Below, one piece after another: positions 6,762-14,072 of a stretch of 19,501 nucleotides of DNA; within the stretch, counting starts at the first letter, position 1; each line of letters opens with the position of its first letter. The stretch covers positions 1-19,501 of the forward strand of contig CAJUNQ010000058.1 of assembly GCA_910587835.1 (NCBI GenBank). Reading direction: 5' to 3'. A program made the position numbers and the translations under genes. The notes below the pieces were generated by a model that was given only the letters and a program-made list of their open reading frames with translations, was not told the DNA's origin and ran no database searches. The DNA is from an uncultured Oscillospiraceae bacterium. Lineage in GTDB: Bacteria; Bacillota; Clostridia; Oscillospirales; Acutalibacteraceae.

Positions 6762-7304
6762 TTATCTGGTGAACGGAGCGCCCATGAGAGTCAGGAACTC
6801 CCGGGCCTCTTCGTCGGTCTTGGCGGTGGTTACAAAGCAGATGTCCATGCCCCGCACCTTATCGACCTTGTCGTAGTCGATTTCAGGGAAGATCAGCTGC
6901 TCGCGGACGCCCATGGAGTAGTTGCCCCGTCCGTCGAAGGAGTTGGGGTTGATGCCGCGGAAGTCGCGGACGCGGGGCAGGGCCGCGTTGAAGAGGCGGT
7001 CCAGAAACTCGTACATCCGCTCGCCCCGCAGGGTGACCTTGACGCCGATGGGCATGCCCTCGCGCACCTTGAAGTTTGCCACGGACTTTTTCGCCTTGCA
7101 GACCACGGGCTTCTGGCCGGTGATCTTCATCAGGTCGCCGGAGATGGCGTCGATGGCCTTGGCGTTCTCTTTGGCTTCGCCCGCGCCCACATTGATGACG
7201 ATTTTATCCAGCTTGGGAATCTCCATGACAGACTTGTAGCCAAACTTCTTCATCAGGGCGGGAGCTACGTCCGCCTTATACATCTCTTTCAGTCTTGCTG
7301 CCAT
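6762..7304 (-). CDS. rplE: 50S ribosomal protein L5
   Basis: L5 binds 5S rRNA and touches the P-site tRNA. The 180-residue product shows MAARLKEMYKADVAPALMKKFGY at the start, then KIVINVGAGEAKENAKAI, the GQKPVVCKAKKSVANFKVREG stretch and a closing LIFPEIDYDKVDKVRGMDICFVTTAKTDEEA. The frame is open 12 codons further upstream, but the ATG at 7302-7304 has GGAGG about eleven bases in front of it and fits the family start. It is 17 bp after rplX. Confidence 0.98.
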   Translation of the reverse strand: MAARLKEMYKADVAPALMKKFGYKSVMEIPKLDKIVINVGAGEAKENAKAIDAISGDLMKITGQKPVVCKAKKSVANFKVREGMPIGVKVTLRGERMYEFLDRLFNAALPRVRDFRGINPNSFDGRGNYSMGVREQLIFPEIDYDKVDKVRGMDICFVTTAKTDEEAREFLTLMGAPFTR

Positions 7305-7321
7305 ATTCTCGTCTTCCTCCC

Positions 7322-7639
7322 TTACAGCGACTCGCCGCATTTTCTGCAGACCCGCTCTTTGGCGCCGTCCTGCAGGATCTTGTGGCCCACCCGGGTGGGT
7401 TTGCCGCAGCGGGGGCAGACCACCTGCACCTTGCAGGCATAGATGGCGCTCTCGGCCTTGATGATGCCGCCGGGCTCGCCCATTCTGCGGGGCTTGACAT
7501 GCTTTTGGACGAAGTTGGCGTTCTCGACGATCACCTTGCCCTCTTTGGGGCTGACCTGCATGACCTTGCCCTTCTTCCCCCGGTCGCGGCCGCTGATGAT
7601 CATCACGGTGTCGCCGGTTTTAACGTGTACCTTGCTCAT
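7322..7639 (-). CDS. rplX: 50S ribosomal protein L24
   Basis: L24 is an assembly initiator for the large subunit. The 105-residue protein begins with a KOW motif (VKTGDTVMIISGRDRGKKGKV), followed by the NFVQKHVKP segment. The C-terminal part carries four cysteines in two CxxC pairs (C75, C78, C98, C101), a zinc-ribbon-like feature seen in many Gram-positive L24 proteins. The ATG at 7637-7639 has GGAGG ten bases upstream. It follows rplN by 16 bp. Confidence 0.98.
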   Translation of the reverse strand: MSKVHVKTGDTVMIISGRDRGKKGKVMQVSPKEGKVIVENANFVQKHVKPRRMGEPGGIIKAESAIYACKVQVVCPRCGKPTRVGHKILQDGAKERVCRKCGESL

Positions 7640-7655
7640 ATTCGCTCAACCTCCA

Positions 7656-8024
<369 letters not shown>

Positions 8025-8053
8025 AGTGTGTTCCTCCTTTTTGTACAGGCTTT

Positions 8054-8102
8054 GCCTGCCGGGCGGACAGGGCCGCGCGGGCCCGCTTCCGCCGGGGCAG
8101 GC
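8054..8102. repeat. large GC-rich stem-loop between rpsQ and rplN
   Basis: GCCTGCC (8054-8060) pairs with GGCAGGC (8096-8102), and GGCGGA (8062-8067) pairs with TCCGCC (8088-8093). The inner part holds a further GCGGGCCCGC palindrome (8077-8086). There is no T tract on the coding side. It marks the junction between the S10 and spc gene blocks. Confidence 0.75.
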
Positions 8103-8117
8103 GGTTTGGCTGTGTGC

Positions 8118-8375
8118 TTATTTCGCCTTTTCGATAATTTCAACCAGGCGCCATCTCTTGTCTTTGGAAATGGGGCGGGTCTCCATAATGCGCACCCGGT
8201 CGCCCACATTGCACTGATTCTCCTGGTCGTGGGCCTTGCGCTTCACGGTGCGCTTGATGATTTTGCCATACATGGGATGCTTGACGCTGTCCTGAATGGC
8301 AACCACCACGGTCTTATCCATTTTATTGCTGACCACGCGGCCAACCGCGGTTTTTCTCATGCTTCTTTCACTCAC
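8118..8375 (-). CDS. rpsQ: 30S ribosomal protein S17
   Basis: S17 is a primary 16S rRNA-binding OB-fold protein. I start it at the GTG at 8373-8375, giving an 85-residue product beginning MSERSMRKTAVGRVVSNKMDKT. The B. subtilis protein, as I remember it, also begins MSERNQRK. An AGGGAGG sits nine bases before this GTG, whereas it directly abuts the ATG at 8382-8384, leaving no spacing for that start. Later motifs are KHPMYGKIIKRTVKRKAHD and GDRVRIMETRPISKDKRWRLVEI. It follows rpmC by 20 bp. Confidence 0.95.
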   Translation of the reverse strand: MSERSMRKTAVGRVVSNKMDKTVVVAIQDSVKHPMYGKIIKRTVKRKAHDQENQCNVGDRVRIMETRPISKDKRWRLVEIIEKAK

Positions 8376-8395
8376 TTCAGTCATCCTCCCTTCCC

Positions 8396-8599
8396 TTAGG
8401 CGTTGCCGGCATGCAGCTCGTTCTCGCGGATAACGGTCTTGACGCGGGCGATGTCTTTCTTCACTGCCGGAATACGCATGGGGTTATCGAGCTGATTGAT
8501 AGCGAGCTGGAAACGCAGGTTGAAAAGCTCCGCTTTCAGGTCCTGGAGCTTGGTGTTCAGCTCGTCGGCTGTCAATTCTCTGATCTCTGAAGCCTTCAT
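8396..8599 (-). CDS. rpmC: 50S ribosomal protein L29
   Basis: L29 is a small two-helix protein near the peptide exit tunnel. The 67-residue product has the family pattern MKASEIRELTADELNTKL, DLKAELFNLRFQLAINQLDNPMRI and a final KKDIARVKTVIRENEL. The ATG at 8597-8599 overlaps the rplP stop as ATGA, so translation is probably coupled. The longer in-frame start at 8635 lies deep in rplP and lacks family similarity. Confidence 0.98.
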   Translation of the reverse strand: MKASEIRELTADELNTKLQDLKAELFNLRFQLAINQLDNPMRIPAVKKDIARVKTVIRENELHAGNA

Positions 8600-9018
8600 G
8601 ACTGCGCCTCCGTTTCTTTCATGACGAATTTGCATTTGATGGGGAGCTTGGCCGCTGCCAGGCGCAGGGCCTCGCGGGCCGTGGCCTCGGGCACGCCGCC
8701 CAGCTCGAACATCACCCTGCCGGGCTTGACCACTGCCACCCAGTATTCGGGAGAGCCCTTACCGGAGCCCATGCGGGTTTCGGCAGGCTTTTGGGTGACG
8801 GGCTTATCGGGGAATATTTTGATCCAGACCTTACCGAAACGCTTGCAGTAACGGGTCATGGCCACACGGGCGGCCTCGATTTGGTTGGACTTGATCCAGG
8901 CCGGCTCCAGGGCCTGCAGGCCGTAATCGCCGTAGGTCACCTTGTTGCCGCGCATGGCCTTGCCCTTCATGCGGCCTCTCTGCACTCTGCGGTATTTCAC
9001 GCGCTTGGGCATCAGCAT
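8596..9018 (-). CDS. rplP: 50S ribosomal protein L16
   Basis: L16 helps position tRNA in the A site of the large subunit. The 140-residue protein starts MLMPKRVKYRRVQRG, a form common in this family, so I keep the first ATG at 9016-9018, directly after the rpsC stop; a second ATG two codons later is possible. Conserved pieces are GLQALEPAWIKSNQIEAARVA, KIFPDKPVTQKPAETRMGSGKG and YWVAVVKPGRVMFELGGV. It overlaps rpmC by four bases. Confidence 0.98.
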   Translation of the reverse strand: MLMPKRVKYRRVQRGRMKGKAMRGNKVTYGDYGLQALEPAWIKSNQIEAARVAMTRYCKRFGKVWIKIFPDKPVTQKPAETRMGSGKGSPEYWVAVVKPGRVMFELGGVPEATAREALRLAAAKLPIKCKFVMKETEAQS

Positions 9019-9774
9019 TTACCTGCGCCCCCCTTCCCTGTTGTTTCCTCTGCGGTCGCCCCGGTCCCTTCTGGGGCCGCGGTCGTCCCGGTCGCGGCGG
9101 GGCCTGTCGGGCCGCTCGCTGCGGGGAGCCCGCTCGCCGCGGTTGTCGTTCAGGACCTCGCCCTTATACAGCCACACCTTGACGCCGATGCGGCCATAGG
9201 TGGTGGCGGCTTCGGCAAAGCCGTAGTCGATATCCGCCCGCAGGGTTTGCAGGGGGATGGTGCCGTCGTGATACTCTTCGCTGCGGGCGATCTCAGCCCC
9301 GCCCAGACGGCCGGCCACCTTGGTTTTGATGCCCTTGGCCCCCAGGCGCATGCTGCGGCCGATGCAGCCCTTCATGGCCCGGCGGAAGGAGATGCGGCGC
9401 TCGAGCTGGGAGGCGATGTTTTCGGCAACCAGCTGGGCGTTCAGGTCGGGCTGGCGGACCTCGACGATGTTGATGACCACGGGCTTTTTGAGCATAGCCT
9501 CGCACTGCTGGCGAAGCTTCTCGATTTCGGCGCCGCCCTTGCCGATGACCATGCCGGGCTTGGCGCAGTGGATATGAATGCGCACCTTGGAGGCGTCGCG
9601 CTCGATTTCGATTTTGGGAACGCCTGCGGAATACAGCTGCTTTTTCAGTGTTTTGCGCAGGTTATAATCCTCCACCAGGGTGTCGCCGAAGGCATTGTCT
9701 TTGGCGAACCAGCGGGAGTCCCAGTCTTTGATGACACCCACACGAAGGCCGTGGGGATTGACTTTCTGACCCAT
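9019..9774 (-). CDS. rpsC: 30S ribosomal protein S3 with charged C-terminal tail
   Basis: S3 forms part of the mRNA entry tunnel and its helicase. The 251-residue protein has the KH domain with GMVIGKGG (residues 74-81), the SFRRAMK region near 129-135, and the conserved YGRIGVKVWLYKGE (193-206). From about residue 213 it continues as a low-complexity tail of some 39 residues, dominated by Arg with Asp, Gly and Pro. The B. subtilis protein is about 218 residues, so this tail is extra. The ATG at 9772-9774 has AGGAGG seven bases upstream. It is 18 bp after rplV, and its stop is directly followed by the rplP ATG. Confidence 0.98.
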   Translation of the reverse strand: MGQKVNPHGLRVGVIKDWDSRWFAKDNAFGDTLVEDYNLRKTLKKQLYSAGVPKIEIERDASKVRIHIHCAKPGMVIGKGGAEIEKLRQQCEAMLKKPVVINIVEVRQPDLNAQLVAENIASQLERRISFRRAMKGCIGRSMRLGAKGIKTKVAGRLGGAEIARSEEYHDGTIPLQTLRADIDYGFAEAATTYGRIGVKVWLYKGEVLNDNRGERAPRSERPDRPRRDRDDRGPRRDRGDRRGNNREGGRR

Positions 9775-9792
9775 AATTTTCCTCCTATCCGC

Positions 9793-10128
9793 TTACTCTT
9801 TTTCCGCAACCACGATGGTGATGTGGCTGGTGCGCTTCAGGATGCGATGCGCCCGGCCATGGTCTTTGGGGCGAATTCTTTTGAGAATGGGCCCGGGGGT
9901 GACAAAGCACTGGGACACATACAGGCTGCTCTTGTCCATTTGGTGGTTGTTCTCTGCATTGGAGACAGCGGACTTGAGAAGCTTCCTGAGATCCTCGCAG
10001 GCGGCCTTGGGGGTGTTCTCCAGAATGGCCGCGGCCAGATCCACGGGCTTATTGCGGATAAGGTCCAGCACCAGGCCCACCTTGCGGGGAGAGATGCGGG
10101 TATAGTTCAGCGTAGCTTTCGCTTCCAT
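9793..10128 (-). CDS. rplV: 50S ribosomal protein L22
   Basis: L22 lines the peptide exit tunnel with its beta-hairpin. The product from the ATG at 10126-10128 is 111 residues: MEAKATLNYTRISPRKVGLVLDLIRNKPVDLA, then KLLKSAVSNAENNHQMD and the C-terminal RIRPKDHGRAHRILKRTSHITIVV. The preceding in-frame GTG at 10135-10137 lies directly against the AAGGAG site, while the ATG has it ten bases away, so I prefer the ATG. It follows rpsS by 20 bp. Confidence 0.97.
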   Translation of the reverse strand: MEAKATLNYTRISPRKVGLVLDLIRNKPVDLAAAILENTPKAACEDLRKLLKSAVSNAENNHQMDKSSLYVSQCFVTPGPILKRIRPKDHGRAHRILKRTSHITIVVAEKE

Positions 10129-10148
10129 TTCTTGCACTCTCCTTTCTC

Positions 10149-10421
10149 TTACTTGCCGGTCTTGGAGCCGGTGTGGCCCTTGAAGGTCCTGGTGGGGGCG
10201 AACTCGCCCAGCTTGTGGCCGACCATATCCTCGGTGATATAGACCGGCACATGCTTGCGGCCGTCGTGCACCGCGATGGTATGACCCACAAAGTCCGGGA
10301 AGATCATGGAGGCGCGGCTCCAGGTCTTGAGAATTTTCTTCTCACCGGCCTCGTTCATGGCCTGGACTCTTTTCAGCAGCACGGGCTGTACAAAAGGTCC
10401 TTTTTTCAGACTTCTGCTCAT
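10149..10421 (-). CDS. rpsS: 30S ribosomal protein S19
   Basis: S19 lies in the head of the small subunit. The 90-residue product is the standard MSRSLKKGPFVQPVLLKRVQAMN followed by KKILKTWSRASMIFPDFVGHTIAVHDGRKHVPVYITEDMVGHKLGEFAPTRTFKGH, shown here only as recognisable parts of the invariant family pattern. The ATG at 10419-10421 is 23 bp after the rplB stop. No oddities are seen. Confidence 0.98.
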   Translation of the reverse strand: MSRSLKKGPFVQPVLLKRVQAMNEAGEKKILKTWSRASMIFPDFVGHTIAVHDGRKHVPVYITEDMVGHKLGEFAPTRTFKGHTGSKTGK

Positions 10422-10444
10422 TATCGATTACTCCTTTCCCGTGC

Positions 10445-11278
10445 TTACTTGCCGTTGCGGCGCCGGACGATGAACTTATCGCTGCTCTTATGATGCTTGC
10501 GGGTTTTGTAGCCCAGCGCCGGCTTGCCCCAGGGGGTGACAGGCCCGGGACGGCCCACAGGGCTTTTGCCCTCGCCGCCGCCGTGGGGGTGGTCGTTGGG
10601 GTTCATAACCGAGCCGCGCACGGTGGGACGCCAGCCCATGTGGCGCTTGCGGCCGGCCTTGCCAATTTTCACGTTCTCATGGTCGATATTGCTGACCTGG
10701 CCGATGGAGGCCATGCAGTTTTCGGGCACGTTGCGCAGCTCGCCGGAGGGCAGGCGCAGCAGGGCCATGCCGTTCTCTTTGGCCATGAGCTGGGCCATGA
10801 TGCCGGCGGAGCGGGCCAGCTGGGCGCCCTTGCCGGGATACAGCTCCACATTGTGGATGAAGGTGCCGGTGGGGATGTGCTTGAGGGGCAGGGCGTTGCC
10901 GGGCTTGATGTCCGCCTCGGCGCCGGAGACGATCTTGTCGCCGACCTTCAGCCCGTGGGGGGCGATGATATAACGCTTCTCCCCGTCCTCATACTCGCAC
11001 AGGGCGATGAACGCGGAGCGGTTGGGGTCGTATTCCAGCGTGAGGACAGTTGCCTGCATATCGTGCTTTTGACGCTTGAAGTCGATGATGCGGTACTTTT
11101 TGCGGTTGCCGCCGCCCCGGTGGCGGACGGTGATGCGGCCGTAGCTGTTGCGGCCGGATTTATTGCCCAGAGGGGCCAGCAGGCTTTTTTCGGGCTCGAC
11201 CTTGGACAGGCCCGTGTAGTCTGTGACGGACATGTTCCGCCTGGCCGCTGTGGTGGGCTTGAAATTCTTGATTGCCAT
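10445..11278 (-). CDS. rplB: 50S ribosomal protein L2
   Basis: L2 is one of the largest and most conserved proteins of the large subunit, needed for subunit association and close to the peptidyl-transferase centre. The 277-residue product starts MAIKNFKPTTAARRNMSV. It has the N-terminal OB-like domain (GRNSYGRITVRHRGGG), the SH3-like domain (about 125-195), and the NPNDHPHGGGEGKSPVGRP loop with His230, corresponding to E. coli His229. The ATG at 11276-11278 follows a 40-bp gap after rplW, with AGGAG rather far upstream (about 14 bases). Confidence 0.98.
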   Translation of the reverse strand: MAIKNFKPTTAARRNMSVTDYTGLSKVEPEKSLLAPLGNKSGRNSYGRITVRHRGGGNRKKYRIIDFKRQKHDMQATVLTLEYDPNRSAFIALCEYEDGEKRYIIAPHGLKVGDKIVSGAEADIKPGNALPLKHIPTGTFIHNVELYPGKGAQLARSAGIMAQLMAKENGMALLRLPSGELRNVPENCMASIGQVSNIDHENVKIGKAGRKRHMGWRPTVRGSVMNPNDHPHGGGEGKSPVGRPGPVTPWGKPALGYKTRKHHKSSDKFIVRRRNGK

Positions 11279-11318
11279 GTGTTCAGTTCACTCTCCTATG
11301 ATAAAGTGCCCGGCCCTA

Positions 11319-11609
11319 TCAGACCATGCTCTCGAAGAACTCGATGGTCTTGCTGTCCCCGGTGAGGGTGACCACAGCCTTTTTCCAGCTTTTGGTGTAG
11401 CCCTGGTAGCGGCCCTGGCGGCGCAGCCGGCCCCGCACATGGAGGGTGTTGACCTTGCTGACCTTTACGCCGAAGGCAGCCTCCACGGCCTTTTTCACGT
11501 CGATTTTGGTGGCGCTTTTCGCTACCTCGAAGGTGTATTTCTTCATGGCGTTGCCGTCCATGGTCTTCTCGGTGATGATGGGGCGGATGATGATGTCATG
11601 GGCTTCCAT
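11319..11609 (-). CDS. rplW: 50S ribosomal protein L23
   Basis: L23 lies at the tunnel exit and is the docking site for trigger factor and signal recognition particle. The 96-residue protein begins MEAHDIIIRPIITEKTMDG and contains YTFEVAKSATKIDVKKAVEAAFGVKV and VNTLHVRGRLRRQGRYQGYT, the usual pattern. The ATG at 11607-11609 overlaps the rplD stop by one base (TAATG), with GGAGGTG inside rplD, so it is translationally coupled. Confidence 0.98.
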   Translation of the reverse strand: MEAHDIIIRPIITEKTMDGNAMKKYTFEVAKSATKIDVKKAVEAAFGVKVSKVNTLHVRGRLRRQGRYQGYTKSWKKAVVTLTGDSKTIEFFESMV

Positions 11610-12232
11610 TACGCGTACACCTCCTCAATTTTCTGCACGGCGTCCTGGACCACGATGAACTTGTCTGCCCCGAGAATGTCGTACACATTCAGGGTGTTCA
11701 CCTGGGCGGTTTTTACGCCGGGAATGTTGCGGGCGGAGGCGATCACCTTCTCGTCCACAGAGCTGAGGACGATGAGCGCCTTCTTCTCGCTGCCCACTGC
11801 CTTGAGCATGGCGGCGATATCCTTGGTGCGGTAATTTTCGCAGGCGATGTTGTCGATGACGATCATCTCGCCGTCCTGCACCTTGGAGGAGAGCGCCGAC
11901 TTCATTGCCAGGCGGCGCACCTTTTTGTTCAGGGTATAGCGGTAGCACCGGGGCTTGGGGGCGAACACAATGCCGCCGTGGGTCCACTGGGGGGCCCGGG
12001 TGCTGCCCTGGCGGGCCCGGCCGGTGCCCTTTTGCCGCCACGGCTTGCGGCCGCCGCCGGAGACCTCGCTGCGGGTGAGCGCGGACTGGGTGCCCTGGCG
12101 CTGGTTGGCCAGATAGTTCTTGACCATATCGTTCATGACAGGCACATTGGGCTTGATGCCGAACACGGAGTCGGAAAGCTCCTGCCGGCCGACCTCTTTG
12201 CCCTGCATATTCAAAACTGCTACTTCAGCCAT
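11609..12232 (-). CDS. rplD: 50S ribosomal protein L4
   Basis: L4 extends a loop into the peptide tunnel and in some bacteria represses the S10 operon. The 207-residue protein shows FGIKPNVPVMNDMVKNYLANQRQGT, the long loop with SEVSGGGRKPWRQKGTGRARQG and RAPQWTHGGIVFAPKPRCY, and a conserved C-terminal domain ending DKFIVVQDAVQKIEEVYA. The ATG at 12230-12232 has AGGAGG upstream. It is 17 bp after rplC and overlaps rplW by one base. Confidence 0.98.
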   Translation of the reverse strand: MAEVAVLNMQGKEVGRQELSDSVFGIKPNVPVMNDMVKNYLANQRQGTQSALTRSEVSGGGRKPWRQKGTGRARQGSTRAPQWTHGGIVFAPKPRCYRYTLNKKVRRLAMKSALSSKVQDGEMIVIDNIACENYRTKDIAAMLKAVGSEKKALIVLSSVDEKVIASARNIPGVKTAQVNTLNVYDILGADKFIVVQDAVQKIEEVYA

Positions 12233-12249
12233 TCTTCTTCCTCCTCCCC

Positions 12250-12882
<633 letters not shown>

Positions 12883-12904
12883 TGTCTCTTTCCTTTCTGC
12901 TCCT

Positions 12905-12962
12905 GGAGTTTGCTGGCAAACTCCGTCAGGTTATTGGTCGGCAGACGGGAACGTCCGCCGAC
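12905..12962. repeat. two hairpins between rpsJ and rplC
   Basis: In the 113-bp gap, GGAGTTTGC (12905-12913) and GCAAACTCC (12916-12924) form a perfect 9-bp stem. GTCGGC-A-GACG (12937-12947) pairs with CGTC-C-GCCGAC (12952-12962). The first uses the same GAGTTTGC arm as the hairpin at 5358-5395. Confidence 0.85.
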
Positions 12963-12995
12963 ATGACCCTCCTTCCGGTAGGTTGGGAACGATGA

Positions 12996-13307
12996 TCAGA
13001 GCTTGATCTCGATCTCAACGCCGGCGGGGAGTTCCAGGCCCATCATTGCCTCTACGGTTTTGTTGCTGGGCCTGAGGATGTCGATCAGCCTCTTGTGGGT
13101 GCGCAGCTCAAACTGCTCCCGGCTGTCCTTGTATTTATGGACGGCGCGCAGGATGGTGATGATCTGCTTCTCGGTGGGCAGGGGCACCGGGCCGGACACC
13201 CGAGCGCCGGTGCGCTTGGCTGTGGCCACGATTTTTTCCGCCGACTGGTCTACCAGCTGGTGGTCGTACCCCTTGAGTCTGATCCTGATTTTTTCTTTGA
13301 CTGCCAT
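12996..13307 (-). CDS. rpsJ: 30S ribosomal protein S10
   Basis: S10 is the first gene of the operon and a small-subunit head protein that also acts as NusE in transcription antitermination. The 103-residue product has KIRIRLKGYDHQLVDQSAEKIV, GPVPLPTEKQIITILRAVHKYKDSREQFELRTHKRLIDI and the final LELPAGVEIEIKL, all family-typical. The ATG at 13305-13307 has AGGAGG ten bases upstream. It is preceded by a leader of about 350 nt with strong hairpins and a promoter near 13680. Confidence 0.98.
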   Translation of the reverse strand: MAVKEKIRIRLKGYDHQLVDQSAEKIVATAKRTGARVSGPVPLPTEKQIITILRAVHKYKDSREQFELRTHKRLIDILRPSNKTVEAMMGLELPAGVEIEIKL

Positions 13308-13661
13308 TTTATTACCGCCTCCTAATCGTTCCTTGGGCGCGTGCTTTTTTCAACACTGCTCCGGGTGTTTCACCCGCCGGCATAGAAAAACCGGCGTTCC
13401 GCTTTCTCTGCGGACACCGGGAGCGAAGCCGAAACTCAGCTGTTTTCTCTGAGGACAAGCCTAACGGCCTGCCGGGAGCGCCCGGCGGTTCCTGCCTGTT
13501 TCAGAGCCATTCGCCCGGTTTAAAATCGGACATACTCCACGGAAAAACCGGCTGTTACTTCTGTAAAGCCGCAACCTCCCGCTTCATCGCATATCCCGGC
13601 ACAATGTGCCGGTCTTTGGGGCTTGTGTGCCCCGGGGCATTTTTACCCCTAGCAGTCGTAC
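13308..13661 (-). promoter_or_regulatory. S10 operon leader RNA
   Basis: This is the inferred untranslated leader, from the predicted transcription start near 13661 to the rpsJ ATG. It contains no reading frame of note. It contains stems CCGGCAC/GTGCCGG (13596-13612), GCCGGG/CCCGGC (13471-13486), CTCAG/CTGAG (13435-13453), the terminator-like hairpin at 13391-13420, and CGGGTG/CACCCG (13362-13376). The self-complementary CCGG segments could pair in more than one way, which would suit attenuation control. Confidence 0.65.
13386..13420 (-). terminator. candidate attenuator in the S10 leader
   Basis: Read on the minus strand, CCGGTGTCCGC, a 7-base loop, and GCGGAACGCCGG form an 11-pair stem (one G-T pair, one bulged A), immediately followed by TTTTT (13386-13390). 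That is the form of an intrinsic terminator, located about 80 bases before rpsJ. Since the downstream genes must be expressed, it would act as a regulated attenuator. A downstream CCGGCG (13375-13380) could compete for the 3' arm. Confidence 0.6.
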
Positions 13662-13667
13662 TACTGT

Positions 13668-13728
13668 ATAATAACACAACCCCTTGCGTTTTGCAAGAGG
13701 TTTGTTAAAATTTCTTGAATTTTTTTCG
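13668..13728 (-). promoter_or_regulatory. predicted sigma-A promoter of the S10-spc operon
   Basis: On the minus strand, TTGCAA (13691-13696) and TATTAT (13668-13673) are 17 bp apart. An A/T-rich stretch at 13701-13728 lies just upstream of the -35 box and resembles an UP element, as expected for a strong ribosomal-protein promoter. The transcription start would be near 13661. Confidence 0.7.
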
Positions 13729-13748
13729 AGGGGGTTCTGAACAGGAAA

Positions 13749-13764
13749 AAAATAATATTATTTT
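13749..13764. repeat. 16-bp A/T palindrome upstream of the operon promoter
   Basis: AAAATAAT followed directly by ATTATTTT is a perfect palindrome in an A/T tract, about 55 bp upstream of the predicted -35 box. It may be a binding site or simply part of the A/T-rich upstream region. Confidence 0.45.
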
Positions 13765-13843
13765 CTTTTTTGTTTCAGACTTTCTTGACAGGAGTACCGG
13801 CAAGCCCCTTCCTCTGAATTTACTGGCTGCTAACAGGCCGCTG

Positions 13844-14051
13844 TTTGACCTGCTGGTCAAAGGCGCTAAGTGCCACGGCGGCGCAGCTTTACCCCGTTCC
13901 CACCTCTCTGGTTAGGCAGACTTCTGCCTCGCACCTTTGCTGTCTGCGCCGCCTAAGTTCAAGGTCAAGGTCGCCTCCGGCGGCTTAAGGCTCTGCCTTA
14001 AGAATCCGCCAGGGCGTTGCCCTGGACCCACCAGGTGCCTAACGCACCTGG
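13844..14051. repeat. chain of perfect hairpins beside the S10 promoter
   Basis: There is no gene here. In order: TTTGACC/GGTCAAA (13844-13861); GGCGGCGCAG/CTGCGCCGCC with 10-bp arms (13877-13886 and 13944-13953) enclosing GGCAGA/TCTGCC (13915-13928); CGCC/GGCG (13972-13982); CTTAAGGC-TCT-GCCTTAAG (13984-14002); CCAGGGC-GTT-GCCCTGG (14009-14025); CCAGGTGC-CTAAC-GCACCTGG (14031-14051). The part GGCGGCTTAAG...CTTAAGAATC at 13979-14006 recurs at 5220-5260. The last hairpins lie directly downstream of the LTA synthase gene but lack a T tract. Confidence 0.88.
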
Positions 14052-14072
14052 ACCGCGTATTTTTGCTTGCCT

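Noticed and set aside
8791..10242. Plus-strand open frame of 483 codons
   Set aside because: It is antisense to rplP, rpsC and rplV, all of which are unmistakable genes.
13308..13661. Metabolite riboswitch in the S10 leader
   Set aside because: I see no known riboswitch core. The structures and position fit a ribosomal-protein leader better.
13715..13915. 66-codon plus-strand frame near the S10 promoter
   Set aside because: It crosses the promoter upstream region and the hairpin chain and has no convincing ribosome binding site or protein family. Its sequence is explained by the inverted repeats.
14009..14051. Terminator of the LTA synthase gene
   Set aside because: The hairpins are perfect and lie downstream of the stop codon, but no T tract follows on the minus strand, so I list them as repeats. 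They could still act in another way.
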